Below are positions 7,182 through 16,930 of a DNA stretch of 37,211 bases, one piece after another. Both the position numbers and the translations under genes were made by a program. Within the stretch, counting starts at the first letter, position 1; each line of letters starts with the position of its first letter. The stretch comes from Ruminococcus sp. (GTDB taxonomy: Bacteria > Bacillota > Clostridia > Oscillospirales > Acutalibacteraceae): the NCBI GenBank assembly GCA_017457955.1, contig JAFTGL010000006.1, positions 1 to 37,211 on the forward strand, written 5' to 3'. The notes below the pieces were generated by a model. The model was not told where the DNA came from, did not search any database, and saw only the letters and a program-made list of their open reading frames with translations.

Positions 7182-8645
7182 ATGCATATTCGTCCGTCGA
7201 TCGAAGAGGTCAGAAAGCTGAACAAAGAGGGGCTGTACGACATCGTCCCCGTATCGGCAGAGATCCTCTCCGACATCTGCACGCCCATCGAGGCGATCAA
7301 AAAGCTCAAAACGGTCTCCGACCACGCCTATATGCTCGAAAGCGTCGAGGATAAGGAGAACTGGGGACGCTACACCTTCATGGGCTTTGACCCCAAATTT
7401 GAGATTACCTGTATCGACGGCAGAGTGACCTGCGACGGCGAACAGCTCCGGGTCAAGGATCCTTCGGGCTTTCTCAGGGAGCTGATGGAGGATTACCGAA
7501 GCCCGAAATTCGACTATCTTCCCCCGTTCACCGGCGGTCTGGTAGGTTACTTCTCCTACGACTACCTCGGCTACAGCGAGCCGGAGGTACGCAAGGAGGT
7601 CGAGGACGAGGAGCGGTTCAAGGACTGCGATCTGATGATGTTTGACAAGGTCATCGCCTTCGACAACTACCGTCAGAAGATCGTACTGATCGTCAACATG
7701 AAACTCAATGACCTCGAATATCAATATGAAAAGGCAGTCAAAGACATCAAATATCTCAGAGATATCCTTACAAACGGCACAGCAAGCTCCTTCCCCGGCA
7801 CGCTGTTGGGAGAAGTCAAGCCGCTGTTTGACAAAGAGACCTACTGCAATATGGTCGAGCGCGCGAAGCATTATATTAGAGAAGGCGACATCTTCCAGAT
7901 CGTGCTGTCCAACAGATTATCGGCGCCCTTTGAGGGGAGCCTGCTGAACACCTACCGTATCCTCAGGACCCTCAACCCCTCGCCGTACATGTTCTACTTC
8001 TCGGGAACCGACGTCGAGGTCGCGGGAGCCTCTCCCGAAACGCTGGTCAAACTGGAGGACGGTATCCTGCATACCTTCCCGCTGGCAGGCACCCGACCGC
8101 GCGGCAAGACCCCCAAAGAGGACGCCGCGCTCGAAGAAGAATTACTGCAGGATGAAAAAGAGCTTGCCGAACACAATATGCTGGTCGATCTCGGGCGCAA
8201 CGACCTCGGCAAAATCAGCAAGTTCGGTACTGTAGAGGTAGAAAAGCTCCATTCTATCGAGCGATACTCCCACGTTATGCACATCGGCTCGACCGTCCGC
8301 GGCGAGATCAGACCGCCCTACGACGCGTTCAGCGCCGTGGAAGCGGTGCTCCCCGCAGGCACGCTCTCCGGCGCGCCGAAGATACGCGCCTGTCAGCTGA
8401 TCGCGGAGCTCGAGAACAACAAACGCGGTATCTACGGCGGCGCGATCGGCTACATCGACTTCATAGGCAACATGGACACCTGTATCGCGATCCGCCTGGC
8501 CTATAAAAAGAACGGAAAGGTATTTGTCCGCAGCGGCGCGGGGATCGTCGCCGACTCCGTCCCCGAAAAGGAATATCAGGAGTGTATCAACAAGGCGCAG
8601 GCGGTCGTGTCCGCCCTCAAAGCCGCACAGGAGGAAGAGATATGA
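7182..8645 (+). CDS. trpE: Anthranilate synthase component I
   Basis: 487 residues; makes anthranilate from chorismate, using ammonia delivered by TrpG. It has the chorismate-binding signatures FPLAGTRPRGKTP, GRNDLGKISKFGTV and PAGTLSGAPKIRA in the C-terminal half, and YMLESVEDKENWGRYTF (about 50-66), where the LES element is the known tryptophan feedback site in TrpE. The ATG at 7182 begins the conserved part (MHIRPS); an in-frame ATG at 7164 would add six residues and overlap the likely AAAGGT ribosome-binding site. First gene after the T-box. Its stop overlaps the trpG start (ATGA), suggesting coupled translation of the two subunits. Confidence 0.97.
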   Translation: MHIRPSIEEVRKLNKEGLYDIVPVSAEILSDICTPIEAIKKLKTVSDHAYMLESVEDKENWGRYTFMGFDPKFEITCIDGRVTCDGEQLRVKDPSGFLRELMEDYRSPKFDYLPPFTGGLVGYFSYDYLGYSEPEVRKEVEDEERFKDCDLMMFDKVIAFDNYRQKIVLIVNMKLNDLEYQYEKAVKDIKYLRDILTNGTASSFPGTLLGEVKPLFDKETYCNMVERAKHYIREGDIFQIVLSNRLSAPFEGSLLNTYRILRTLNPSPYMFYFSGTDVEVAGASPETLVKLEDGILHTFPLAGTRPRGKTPKEDAALEEELLQDEKELAEHNMLVDLGRNDLGKISKFGTVEVEKLHSIERYSHVMHIGSTVRGEIRPPYDAFSAVEAVLPAGTLSGAPKIRACQLIAELENNKRGIYGGAIGYIDFIGNMDTCIAIRLAYKKNGKVFVRSGAGIVADSVPEKEYQECINKAQAVVSALKAAQEEEI

Positions 8646-9205
8646 TTCTGCTCATCGACAACTACGACAGCTTTTCCTACAACCTATATCAGTATGTCGG
8701 CGAGATCGCTCCCGACATCCGCGTCATCCGCAACGATGAGATGACGGTCGAAGAGATCGAAGCCCTCGCGCCCGAGAGGATCATCCTCTCCCCCGGTCCG
8801 GGACGACCCGAGAACGCGGGCGTCATCATCGGGCTGGTGCAAAAGCTCGGCGGCAAAATCCCCGTCCTCGGCGTGTGTCTGGGACATCAGGCGATCTGCG
8901 CCGCCTACGGCGCGACCGTCACCTACGCGAAAGAGCTCATGCACGGCAAGCAGAGCGTCGCAGAGCTGGATACGGATAGCCCTCTGTTCAAGGGCTGCCC
9001 GAAACAGACGAAGGTCGCGCGGTATCATTCGCTCGCAGCGGACGCCGATATGATACCCGACGACCTGAAAATCATCGCGAAAACCGACGACGGCGAAGTG
9101 ATGGCAGTACAGCACAAGAGCTATCCCGTCTACGGCGTCCAGTTCCATCCCGAGTCGATCATGACCCCCGACGGCAAACAGATGTTAAAGAACTTTATCG
9201 GCTAA
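8642..9205 (+). CDS. trpG: Anthranilate synthase component II (glutamine amidotransferase)
   Basis: 187 residues, class I glutamine amidotransferase supplying ammonia to TrpE. The catalytic triad is visible as GVCLGHQ (Cys79) and FHPES (His169, Glu171). SPGPGRPENAG forms the oxyanion-loop region. The ATG at 8642 overlaps the trpE stop by 2 nt; longer in-frame versions would run back into trpE. The length is normal for a stand-alone TrpG. A PabA role in folate synthesis is possible too, as some Firmicutes use one amphibolic subunit, but the trp context makes TrpG the main call. Confidence 0.96.
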   Translation: MILLIDNYDSFSYNLYQYVGEIAPDIRVIRNDEMTVEEIEALAPERIILSPGPGRPENAGVIIGLVQKLGGKIPVLGVCLGHQAICAAYGATVTYAKELMHGKQSVAELDTDSPLFKGCPKQTKVARYHSLAADADMIPDDLKIIAKTDDGEVMAVQHKSYPVYGVQFHPESIMTPDGKQMLKNFIG

Positions 9206-9227
9206 AACTATCATTTGAGGTGTTATT

Positions 9228-10253
9228 ATGATCAAAGAAGCAATTGTCAAAATCGTCAGCAAAGAGGACCTGACCTACGACGAGGCTTACGCCGTCATGA
9301 ACGAGATCATGTCGGGCGAGACCTCCCCCACCCAGAACTCCGCTTTCTTAGCGGCGCTGTCCACCAAGAGCGCGCGTGCCGAGACCGGCGACGAGATCGC
9401 GGGCTGTGCGGCGGCGATGAGAGACCACGCGCTGAAGTGCGATACCGACCTCGACCTGTTCGAGATTGTCGGTACAGGCGGCGACAACGCCCACAGCTTC
9501 AATATTTCCACCACCTCCGCGCTGGTCGCGGCGGCAGGCGGCATGAAGGTCGCAAAGCACGGCAACCGCGCCGCTTCCTCAAAATCCGGCACAGCCGACT
9601 GCTTAGAAGCGCTCGGCGTAAATATCCAGCAGGAGCCCGCTATGTGCCGCTACCTGCTCGACGAAGTCGGCATGTGCTTCTTCTTCGCGCAGAAGTACCA
9701 TGCCTCGATGAAGTACGTCGGCGCGATCCGCAGGGAGCTGGGTTTTAGAACCGTGTTCAATATCTTAGGTCCCCTGACCAACCCCGGCTCGCCGAAAATG
9801 CAGCTTTTAGGCGTCTATGACGAGTACCTGATCGAGCCGCTGGCGCAGGTACTGATGAGCCTCGGCGTGAAGCGCGGCATGGTCGTCTACGGCACCGATA
9901 AGCTCGACGAGATCTCCATGTCCGCACCGACAAAGATCTGCGAATTCAAGGACGGATGGTTCAAGAGCTACACCATCACCCCCGAGGACTTCTCCCTGCC
10001 CAGATGTCAGAAATCCGAGCTTGTCGGCGGCACACCCGAAGAGAACGCCGAGATCACCCGCAACATCCTCAAAGGCGTCGAGCGCGGCGCAAAGCGCAAC
10101 GCCGTTCTGATGAACGCGGGCGCGTCTCTGTACATCGGCGGCAAGGCGGATTCCTTCGCTCACGGCATTGAGCTTGCCGCGGAGCTGATCGACTCCGGCA
10201 AGGCATATCAAACCCTCGAAAAGCTGATCGAGCTGAGCAACAGCGAGATCTGA
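9228..10253 (+). CDS. trpD: Anthranilate phosphoribosyltransferase
   Basis: 341 residues; transfers phosphoribose from PRPP to anthranilate. The PRPP-binding motif [14 protein letters not shown] (about 82-95) and the glycine-rich [21 protein letters not shown] (in the 105-125 region) are both canonical for TrpD. GAGGTG lies 6 nt before the ATG. It begins 22 nt after trpG and is followed 11 nt later by trpC. Length and order match clostridial trp operons. Confidence 0.97.
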   Translation: MIKEAIVKIVSKEDLTYDEAYAVMNEIMSGETSPTQNSAFLAALSTKSARAETGDEIAGCAAAMRDHALKCDTDLDLFEIVGTGGDNAHSFNISTTSALVAAAGGMKVAKHGNRAASSKSGTADCLEALGVNIQQEPAMCRYLLDEVGMCFFFAQKYHASMKYVGAIRRELGFRTVFNILGPLTNPGSPKMQLLGVYDEYLIEPLAQVLMSLGVKRGMVVYGTDKLDEISMSAPTKICEFKDGWFKSYTITPEDFSLPRCQKSELVGGTPEENAEITRNILKGVERGAKRNAVLMNAGASLYIGGKADSFAHGIELAAELIDSGKAYQTLEKLIELSNSEI

Positions 10254-10264
10254 GGAACAACAGT

Positions 10265-11047
10265 ATGACCATTCTCGACAAACTGGCGGAGCATGCCCGC
10301 GAGCGTGTTGCCCTCAGTAAAAACAGTATATCCCTGAAAGAGATACAGGCGCAGGCATTATCCCTGCCGAAGGGCGATTTCCGCTTTGAAAAAGCCCTGC
10401 AAAAAGACGGCGTTTCATTCATCTGTGAGTGCAAAAAGGCTTCTCCGTCCAAAGGCATTATCGCAGAGCATTATCCCTATCTGGATATTGCGAAAGCATA
10501 TGACAGCGCGGGCGCGGACTGTATCTCTGTGCTGACCGAACCGAAGTGGTTCCTCGGCAGTACCGACCATCTGAAAGCGATCACCGACACGGTGAGCGTC
10601 CCCGTGATCCGCAAGGATTTCACCGTCGATCCCTACACGATCTATGAAGCGAAGCTGCTCGGCGCGTCAGCGGTCCTGCTGATCTGCTCGATCCTCAGCC
10701 GCGGCGAGATCGCGGAATATCTCGCGATATGTGACGCGCTGGGACTCTCCGCTCTGGTCGAAGCCCACGACGAAAAAGAGATCGAGACCGCCCTGAGCGT
10801 GAATGCCCGTGTCATCGGCGTGAACAACCGCAACCTCAAGGATTTTTCCATGGACTTTTCCAACTCCGCGAATCTGCGGAGCCTTGTCCCCGACGACGTC
10901 GTGTTCGTCTCGGAGAGCGGCGTCAAAAGCCATGAGGACGTCGAACAGCTTGAGAAAATCGGCGTGAATGCCGTTCTGGTCGGCGAAACCCTGATGCGCT
11001 CCGCGGATAAGACCGCCATGCTGCTCGAGTTAAGATACGGTAAATGA
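10265..11047 (+). CDS. trpC: Indole-3-glycerol-phosphate synthase
   Basis: 260-residue TIM barrel that closes the indole ring. Catalytic motifs are visible: FICECKKASPSKGII (about 50-65), SVLTEPKWFLGS, VIRKDFTVDPYTIYEA, IGVNNRNLKDF and the final VLVGETLMRS. It is a stand-alone protein, not fused to TrpF as in E. coli. It starts 11 nt after trpD and its stop lies 1 nt before the trpF start. Confidence 0.97.
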   Translation: MTILDKLAEHARERVALSKNSISLKEIQAQALSLPKGDFRFEKALQKDGVSFICECKKASPSKGIIAEHYPYLDIAKAYDSAGADCISVLTEPKWFLGSTDHLKAITDTVSVPVIRKDFTVDPYTIYEAKLLGASAVLLICSILSRGEIAEYLAICDALGLSALVEAHDEKEIETALSVNARVIGVNNRNLKDFSMDFSNSANLRSLVPDDVVFVSESGVKSHEDVEQLEKIGVNAVLVGETLMRSADKTAMLLELRYGK

Positions 11048-11048
11048 T

Positions 11049-11651
11049 ATGACGAAGATCAAATTCTGCGGGATACGCCGCGCGGAGGATATCGGCTATG
11101 TCAACGACCTGCGCCCCGACTATATCGGCTTCGTGTTCTGGAAACCCAGCAAACGATATGTAACGCCCGATACGGCACGATTCTTGAAGCAACAGCTTGA
11201 CCCGAACATCAAAGCGGTCGGCGTGTTTGTCGATGAAGCGCCCGAAACGGTCGCCGAGTTGTGCGATCAAGGCGTCATCGACATCGCCCAGCTTCACGGC
11301 AGTGAGGATGAGGAATACATTACAGCGCTGAGAAAACTAACCGACACGCCGATCATCAAGGCATATAAAATCAAATCCGCCGAAGACATCGAAGCCGCAA
11401 AGCGCAGTACCGCCGACATGGTACTGCTCGACTCGGGCTACGGCACGGGGAAAGCGTTCGACTGGAGTCTGTTTTCTTCCCTTAATCGTTCCTTTTTCCT
11501 TGCGGGCGGTATCTCTGCCGAAAACTTAGAGGAAGCGATCAGCCGTTTCCGTCCCTACGCCGTCGACCTGAGCTCGGCGATAGAAACCGACAGCGTCAAG
11601 GACAAAATCAAGATGGAAACTATCATGCGCATACTGCGCAATAACAAATAA
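11049..11651 (+). CDS. trpF: Phosphoribosylanthranilate isomerase
   Basis: 200-residue TIM barrel that isomerises phosphoribosylanthranilate. It opens with KIKFCGIRRAEDI (catalytic Cys7) and contains YIGFVFWKPSKRYV, FVDEAPE, QLHGSEDEEY, LLDSGYGTGKAFDW (with the catalytic Asp) and the phosphate-binding FLAGGIS. There is only 1 nt between the trpC stop and this ATG and no strong ribosome-binding site, so translation is probably coupled to trpC. Confidence 0.96.
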   Translation: MTKIKFCGIRRAEDIGYVNDLRPDYIGFVFWKPSKRYVTPDTARFLKQQLDPNIKAVGVFVDEAPETVAELCDQGVIDIAQLHGSEDEEYITALRKLTDTPIIKAYKIKSAEDIEAAKRSTADMVLLDSGYGTGKAFDWSLFSSLNRSFFLAGGISAENLEEAISRFRPYAVDLSSAIETDSVKDKIKMETIMRILRNNK

Positions 11652-11663
11652 AGGAAGGTATCT

Positions 11664-12854
11664 ATGAACGAGAGCAAGGGCCGCTTCGGCATCCACGGAG
11701 GTCAGTATATTCCCGAAACGCTGATGAACGCCGTGGCAGAGCTGGAAGAAGCCTATAACCACTATAAGAATGATGAAGAATTCAACCGTGAGCTGAAAGA
11801 GCTGTTCAATAACTACGCAGGCAGACCCTCGCGCCTTTACTACGCAAAGCGTATGACAGAAGATCTGGGCGGCGCGAAGATCTATCTCAAGCGCGAGGAC
11901 CTCAACCACACGCGTGCTCACAAGATCAATAACGTTTTGGGACAGGCACTTCTTGCCAAAAAGATGGGCAAGACCCGCCTGATCGCCGAGACAGGCGCAG
12001 GACAGCACGGCGTTGCGACCGCGACAGCCGCTACCCTCTTCGGGATGGAGTGTGTCGTGTTCATGGGCGAGGAGGATACCATCCGTCAGGCGCTGAACGT
12101 CTACCGCATGAAGCTGCTCGGCGCAGAGGTCATCCCCGTCAAGACAGGCACCGCCACCCTCAAGGACGCGGTCTCCGAAGCCATGCGCGAGTGGACGTCC
12201 CGCATCAGCGACACCCACTACTGCCTCGGCTCCGTGATGGGACCCCATCCCTTCCCGACGATCGTCCGTGATTTTCAGGCGGTCATCTCGAAGGAGATCA
12301 AGGAGCAAATGCTCGAAAAAGAAGGCAGGCTCCCCGACGCGGTCCTCGCCTGTGTCGGCGGCGGCTCCAACGCCATCGGCGCATTCTACCACTTCATCGA
12401 CGATGAAAGCGTCCGACTGATCGGCTGTGAGGCTGCGGGCAGAGGGATCGACACCTTCGAGACCGCGGCGACCATGAACGTCGGCTCCTTAGGCATTTTC
12501 CACGGCATGAAGTCCTATTTCTGTCAGGATGAATACGGTCAGATCGCTCCCGTCTACTCTATCTCGGCAGGGCTGGACTACCCGGGTATCGGTCCCGAGC
12601 ACGCCTATCTGCACGATATCGGACGCGCCGAATATGTCCCCGTCACCGACGAAGAAGCGGTATGCGCCTTTGAATACCTTTCTAAAACCGAAGGGATCAT
12701 CCCCGCGATCGAATCCGCCCATGCCGTCGCCCACGCGATGAAGCTCGCGCCGACGATGGACAAGGATCAGATCATCGTGATCAATATTTCAGGTCGCGGC
12801 GACAAGGACGTAGCCGCTATCGCGCGCTACAGAGGGGAGGATCTGCATGAGTAA
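11664..12854 (+). CDS. trpB: Tryptophan synthase beta chain
   Basis: 396 residues; PLP enzyme joining indole and serine. The PLP lysine is Lys87 in [16 protein letters not shown], and the phosphate-binding GGGSNAIG lies in the C-terminal half. It begins [15 protein letters not shown], typical of the TrpB1 type that works with TrpA. AAAGGAAGG precedes the ATG. The end overlaps trpA by 8 nt, favouring equal synthesis of both chains of the complex. Confidence 0.98.
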   Translation: MNESKGRFGIHGGQYIPETLMNAVAELEEAYNHYKNDEEFNRELKELFNNYAGRPSRLYYAKRMTEDLGGAKIYLKREDLNHTRAHKINNVLGQALLAKKMGKTRLIAETGAGQHGVATATAATLFGMECVVFMGEEDTIRQALNVYRMKLLGAEVIPVKTGTATLKDAVSEAMREWTSRISDTHYCLGSVMGPHPFPTIVRDFQAVISKEIKEQMLEKEGRLPDAVLACVGGGSNAIGAFYHFIDDESVRLIGCEAAGRGIDTFETAATMNVGSLGIFHGMKSYFCQDEYGQIAPVYSISAGLDYPGIGPEHAYLHDIGRAEYVPVTDEEAVCAFEYLSKTEGIIPAIESAHAVAHAMKLAPTMDKDQIIVINISGRGDKDVAAIARYRGEDLHE

Positions 12855-13626
12855 TATCGCAAAAGCCTTCAAAAGCGGCAAGGCGTTCATCCCGTTCATC
12901 ACCGTCGGAGACCCCGACGTCGAAACAACGAAAAAAGCCGTCCTCGCGATGGTAGAAAACGGCGCCGATCTGATCGAGCTGGGTATCCCCTTTTCCGATC
13001 CGACCGCCGAAGGACCTGTGATCCAAGGGGCAAATATCCGCGCTCTTGCGGGCGGGATCACCACCGACAAGGTGTTCGACTTCGTCCGCGACATCCGCAA
13101 AGAGACCGACGTGCCGATGGTGTTCATGACCTATGCGAACGTAGTTTTCTCCTACGGCGCGGAGCGCTTCATCTCCACCTGCAAAGAGATCGGTATCGAC
13201 GGACTGATCCTGCCCGATCTGCCGTATGAGGAAAAAGACGAGTTCCAACCCCTTTGCCGTCAGTACGGCGTCGATCTGATCTCGCTGATCGCGCCGACCT
13301 CAAAGCAGCGTATCGCGAAGATCGCCAAAGACGCCGAGGGCTTTCTCTACATCGTGTCCTCGCTGGGCGTTACGGGCACCCGCTCACAGATCACCACCGA
13401 CCTTAGCGCGATCGTCAAGGTGGTTAGGGAGAATACCGATATCCCCTGCGCGATCGGCTTCGGTATCTCGACCCCCGAGCAGGCGAAGAAGATGGCAGGG
13501 CTCTGTGACGGCGCAATCGTCGGCTCCGCGATCATCAAGCTGCTTGAGCAGCACGATACCGACGCACCGAAATATATCGGCGAATATGTAAAATCCATGA
13601 AAGACGCCGTCCGCTCCTGTATCTGA
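12847..13626 (+). CDS. trpA: Tryptophan synthase alpha chain
   Basis: 259-residue TIM barrel that cleaves indole-3-glycerol phosphate and channels indole to TrpB. The signature [17 protein letters not shown] contains catalytic Glu44. The second acid, Asp60 in E. coli, is Glu55 here (TAEG in place of LADG), a variant I recall in clostridial TrpA, so activity is expected. GGGGAGG inside the end of trpB serves as ribosome-binding site. Last gene of the biosynthetic operon. No clear terminator follows within 13627-13684, so read-through into the transporter gene is possible. Confidence 0.97.
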   Translation: MSNIAKAFKSGKAFIPFITVGDPDVETTKKAVLAMVENGADLIELGIPFSDPTAEGPVIQGANIRALAGGITTDKVFDFVRDIRKETDVPMVFMTYANVVFSYGAERFISTCKEIGIDGLILPDLPYEEKDEFQPLCRQYGVDLISLIAPTSKQRIAKIAKDAEGFLYIVSSLGVTGTRSQITTDLSAIVKVVRENTDIPCAIGFGISTPEQAKKMAGLCDGAIVGSAIIKLLEQHDTDAPKYIGEYVKSMKDAVRSCI

Positions 13627-13684
13627 CAAAACGCTGTCACCTCAAAACCTCATTCCTGACTTTCGAAAAAAATCGTAAAAATAC

Positions 13685-13712
13685 TTGCAAAACGCATAAA
13701 TATGTGTATAAT
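13685..13712 (+). promoter_or_regulatory. Promoter of the TrpX-like gene
   Basis: TTGCAA (13685-13690), 16-nt spacer, TATAAT (13707-13712). The 75-nt leader contains ACTTTAG and, about 30 nt later, CTAAAGT, which could form a weak hairpin. No T-box sequence is present. Confidence 0.7.
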
Positions 13713-13787
13713 AGAATTTGCACTTTAGCAAATAGAAGCAAAAAAGCGATAAAGCACTAAAGTAAAATCATGATTATGGAGGAAAAG

Positions 13788-14771
13788 ATGAAAAAATTAC
13801 TCGCTATCATTCTTGCGGCACTGATGATGACCGCAGTTCTCGCCGGCTGTTCCGGTGAAACGACCGATAACAACACCGCTGACGCGGATAAGACCTATAA
13901 TATCGGTATCTGCCAGCTCGTCCAGCACGACGCTCTCGACGCCGCTACCAACGGCTTCAAGGATTATCTGACCGACAAGCTCGGCGACAAGGTCACCTTC
14001 AACGAGCAGAACGCGCAGGGCGACTCCGCTACCTGCACCACCATCGCCAACCAGTTTGTCGCTGACAATGTCGACCTCATCCTCGGCAACGCGACTCCCG
14101 CGCTGCAGGCCGCGTTCACCGCTACTCCCGACATCCCCGTCCTCGGCACCTCGATCACCGACTACGGCACCGCTCTGGACATCGCCGACTGGACCGGCAC
14201 CTCCGGCTTCAACGTATCCGGCACCTCCGACCTCGCTCCCCTCGACGGTCAGGCTGACATCATCAAGGAGCTGTTCCCTGACTTAAAGACCGTAGGTCTG
14301 CTGTACTGCTCCGCGGAGCCGAACTCCAAGTATCAGTGCGACACGATCACCCGGTACCTCGCTGACTACGAGGTCAAGAGCTACACCTTCTCCGACTCCA
14401 ACGATATCGCCGCTGTCGTCACCTCCGCGTGCGACGAGTGCGACGTTCTCTACATCCCGACCGACAACACTGCCGCTTCCAACACCGGTATCATCGACAA
14501 CATCGCCGCCGAGAAGAAGGTTCCGATCGTCTGCGGTGAGGAAGGCATCTGCGCAGGCTGCGGTATCGCGACCCTGTCCATCAGCTACTATGACCTCGGT
14601 CAGAAGACCGGCGAGATGGCTTATGACATCCTCGTGAACGGCGCCGATATCTCCGCGATGGAGGTACAGTTCGCCGCCGCTACCACCAAGAAGTATGACG
14701 CTGCACGCGCGTCCATGCTGGGTATCGAAGTTCCCGACGGTTACGAGGCGCTTGAGACCGCAAGCGAATAA
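13788..14771 (+). CDS. trpX: ABC transporter substrate-binding lipoprotein, TrpX-like
   Basis: 327-residue precursor with lipobox LAGC (Cys21), then the type I periplasmic-binding fold of the ABC_sub_bind (TrpX) family: IGICQLVQHDALDAATNGFKD, VDLILGNATPALQAA and DVLYIPTDNTAAS. GGAGG lies 5 nt before ATG 13788, so the upstream in-frame ATGs are not used. It directly follows the complete trp operon, and permease and ATPase genes of the matching type lie at 16931-18710, so tryptophan or a related indole or aromatic compound is the likely ligand; this is inference from context. It would sit on the outer face of the membrane. Mature-protein cysteines (ACDEC, CAGCG) are more frequent than usual for the family. 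Confidence 0.87.
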   Translation: MKKLLAIILAALMMTAVLAGCSGETTDNNTADADKTYNIGICQLVQHDALDAATNGFKDYLTDKLGDKVTFNEQNAQGDSATCTTIANQFVADNVDLILGNATPALQAAFTATPDIPVLGTSITDYGTALDIADWTGTSGFNVSGTSDLAPLDGQADIIKELFPDLKTVGLLYCSAEPNSKYQCDTITRYLADYEVKSYTFSDSNDIAAVVTSACDECDVLYIPTDNTAASNTGIIDNIAAEKKVPIVCGEEGICAGCGIATLSISYYDLGQKTGEMAYDILVNGADISAMEVQFAAATTKKYDAARASMLGIEVPDGYEALETASE

Positions 14772-14793
14772 TACGCGACTTTCGCATCGCCAT

Positions 14794-14824
14794 CGCCCGC
14801 TGCCGCACAGCGGCAGATCGGGCG
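14794..14824 (+). other. Stable GC-rich hairpin after the TrpX-like gene
   Basis: CGCCCG-CTGCCGC-ACA-GCGGCAG-AT-CGGGCG, a 13-bp stem with a 2-nt bulge. No T tract follows, so it looks like an mRNA-stabilising or 3'-end-protecting hairpin, often seen after abundant binding-protein genes. It could also act together with the terminator 60 nt downstream. Confidence 0.6.
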
Positions 14825-14880
14825 GGAATACAAATCTTTTGCGTTACGGAAACGAGTAGTTTCCTGTAAAGTGAAAAAAC

Positions 14881-14902
14881 GGGGCTGCCGCATGGCAGCC
14901 CC
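14881..14902 (+). terminator. Intrinsic terminator after the TrpX-like gene
   Basis: GGGGCTGCC-GCAT-GGCAGCCCC, followed by TTATTCATTTT. It separates the binding-protein gene from the next unit. The GGGGCTGCCGC core recurs in the terminator at 16771-16808. Confidence 0.8.
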
Positions 14903-15273
14903 TTATTCATTTTACAAGTAAAGCGGAGAAGACTGTAACTCGAAAGCGTCCGTACCAAGAGGTAAGCGTCTATGCACCTCATAGGTAAAAACAGCGCGAA
15001 TAGTCTTGTGAATCTCAACAATCAAGAAAGACGATTTTCGTATGATTTCGACAAAAAAGGTTACAACTTTGTTGTTGTTAAAATACAACTATGATTTTTC
15101 AGGTCTTAATATACGGAAAGCTGGCAGACGGCTTCTAATCCATTTTCGGACGCATGACCCTGTCAGGCAGAGCCTTTCTCCGCCACTCTGGTTTTATACT
15201 GCAAAAAGAATAAATCATGGTACGCCTGCCCCGCCGCGTCGTGCGGAACGCATTTCGATTTTCAAAGGAGGAA

Positions 15274-15399
15274 ATGAATGAAGAAAAAGCAAATGAATTA
15301 CCTGTAGACGCTGAACTCGTTTACCGTACTGCCAAAAGCCGGAAAAACAGACTTATGACTTATCAACTGAACAGACCGGTAAAGAATCTTTATCTTTAA
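15274..15399 (+). CDS. Possible 41-residue small protein upstream of the WG-like lipoprotein
   Basis: AAAGGAGG (15264-15271) is a near-perfect ribosome-binding site. The ATG at 15274 (only 2 nt away) opens 41 codons of a charged, Lys/Arg-rich peptide (MNEEKANELPVDAELVYRTA...). The ATG at 15278, at better spacing, gives only MKKKQMNYL and stop, which looks like the broken start of a signal peptide. Either a small gene, a leader peptide or a gene remnant. The surrounding 14903-15428 holds no other convincing gene. Confidence 0.3.
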   Translation: MNEEKANELPVDAELVYRTAKSRKNRLMTYQLNRPVKNLYL

Positions 15400-15428
15400 T
15401 TCAGACAACGCAAGAAAGGAAATCCGCC

Positions 15429-16739
15429 ATGAAACATACTAAGAAAATAATAACAGCCCTGCTCACTCTCACGATGATAGCTTCTCTCGTCGGATGTTCG
15501 TCTAATCAGCAACCGATCCCCAACGCCGACGCTCCCAACGCCCCCGCGGTCGTAGACGCTCCCGCAGATATGGACGATGCCGCAACAACAGCGAATGATT
15601 CTGACAAGTTCGACTTATCTGTCTTTCAGTTTGACAGCTGCGAACCGTTTTCGGAGGGGCTCGCTTGGATCACATGGGGCACAGCATCTTCTGTCATCAA
15701 TCAGCAGGGAGAGGTCATATATACCGTTGATTCCAAGCATAGGGGTACCCCTTTTCAAGACGGTCTCTCCTGTTTTGAATATGACGGTCATCATCGTATC
15801 ATCGATAAAGACGGCAACCTTCTGTACGAAACCAAAAATGACGACGATATCTCCGAAGAAATAGCGGGATACGGAAACGGTAAATTCATTCTGCGGAGAG
15901 CCTACCATACCTTTGACAAAAGCAAATTAGTACTCGTCGCTATTGATAAAAACGGAAACGACGTTTCTCCCGAAGGTGAGTATCCCTATTATGAATATGA
16001 CGGAAGAGCGCTTTCTCCCTCGAACCCTCTCGGGAATTTTTTCTACCTCTATGATGACTACTACATCTCAAACGGAGGAATTTATTTATTCAATTCCGCT
16101 GACGGTTCGGTTGTGGATTCCACTGACGGTTCGGTTCTGGATGAAGAAATGTTTTTTAATCACGACCAAGCTCAATTCGCTATAAGAAGACTCTCTCAGG
16201 ATGCGAATTTCTCCCAAATTGTCGATGGTAAAGTATGGGCAGCCGATTTATTGGCGTACATTAACTATCGCACAAAAAGCCTTGAGTTTTTTGGAAGATC
16301 TAAGGATGAGTTATCTAACTATAAATCCTCAGGTGGTTCCAGTTCACTTATGAGATATAGCTTGAGCGAAGATAAATTCTATGACTTCAACGGTGCGATC
16401 GATATGCCCTCGCTGACAGTTACTTCCGACGCAACAGTTGTGGACTTCTCGGATTTCTCGGATGCCGGATACGCGTGGCTGAAACTGGAGGGTCAAGACG
16501 GCGATCAGTATTTTACCTTCATCGACCGACAGGGAAAAGAGCAGTTTTCTCCCAAGCGGATTTCGTACACATACTTGTACACAGATTCCTACGCAGAATA
16601 CGACAAGGATACCAATACCGTTACCGTCTATGATTATACCGGCGCGGAAAAAGCATCTGTTACCTCGCCTCAAATCAGTAAATTCACAACATTAAGAGAG
16701 AATTACTTTATCGCTAACAATCAGTATTTCTTCTTCTGA
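15429..16739 (+). CDS. WG-repeat-like surface lipoprotein
   Basis: 436-residue lipoprotein precursor with lipobox LVGC (Cys23) and a Pro/Ala/Asp-rich linker (about 25-65). The outer domain has segments resembling WG repeats: CEPFSEGLAWITWG followed by SVINQQGEVIY, then a DGLSCFEYDGHHRIIDKDGNLLYE-type unit, ending with AWLKLEGQ and FIDRQGKEQF. The repeats are degenerate, so the family call is tentative. A short internal duplication (DGSVVDS/DGSVLDE) comes from a repeated DNA segment near 16104-16140. AAAGGA lies 9 nt before the ATG. It has its own terminator and sits between trpX-like and trpYZ-like genes on the same strand; no functional link to transport is visible. AT content is higher than its neighbours. 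Confidence 0.75.
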   Translation: MKHTKKIITALLTLTMIASLVGCSSNQQPIPNADAPNAPAVVDAPADMDDAATTANDSDKFDLSVFQFDSCEPFSEGLAWITWGTASSVINQQGEVIYTVDSKHRGTPFQDGLSCFEYDGHHRIIDKDGNLLYETKNDDDISEEIAGYGNGKFILRRAYHTFDKSKLVLVAIDKNGNDVSPEGEYPYYEYDGRALSPSNPLGNFFYLYDDYYISNGGIYLFNSADGSVVDSTDGSVLDEEMFFNHDQAQFAIRRLSQDANFSQIVDGKVWAADLLAYINYRTKSLEFFGRSKDELSNYKSSGGSSSLMRYSLSEDKFYDFNGAIDMPSLTVTSDATVVDFSDFSDAGYAWLKLEGQDGDQYFTFIDRQGKEQFSPKRISYTYLYTDSYAEYDKDTNTVTVYDYTGAEKASVTSPQISKFTTLRENYFIANNQYFFF

Positions 16740-16770
16740 TTATCGAACACAACAAAACGTCGCCTATCAA

Positions 16771-16808
16771 GGGGGCTGCCGCTTTTATCGCAGCAGCCCT
16801 CTGTTTTT
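16771..16808 (+). terminator. Intrinsic terminator after the WG-like lipoprotein
   Basis: GGGCTGC (16773-16779) pairs with GCAGCCC (16793-16799), followed by TCTGTTTTTTT. It resembles the terminator at 14881-14902. Confidence 0.85.
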
Positions 16809-16842
16809 TTCATATTTTTGCGCTTTAACATTTTAAATTCTC

Positions 16843-16871
16843 TTGACCGCTGAGATGGTTTCTGTTAAAAT
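16843..16871 (+). promoter_or_regulatory. Promoter of the permease-ATPase pair
   Basis: TTGACC (16843-16848), 17-nt spacer, TAAAAT (16866-16871). The short leader contains a 7-bp hairpin CTTTCGG/CCGAAAG (16881-16903) just after the expected start of transcription. Confidence 0.75.
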
Positions 16872-16930
16872 ATTCTGTGGCTTTCGGCTGTTTACACCGA
16901 AAGCGCTATATCCTAAGGAAATCGGTGAAT

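Noticed and set aside
11526-12392. 288-codon open frame antisense to trpF and trpB
   Set aside because: It crosses two well-supported genes and shows no recognisable family.
13713-13787. A second T-box in front of the TrpX-like gene
   Set aside because: No AANNTGGNACCGCG sequence and a leader of only 75 nt.
15042-15281. 79-codon open frame before the WG-like lipoprotein
   Set aside because: No ribosome-binding site and low-quality composition; it runs out of frame into a strong ribosome-binding site used by another start.
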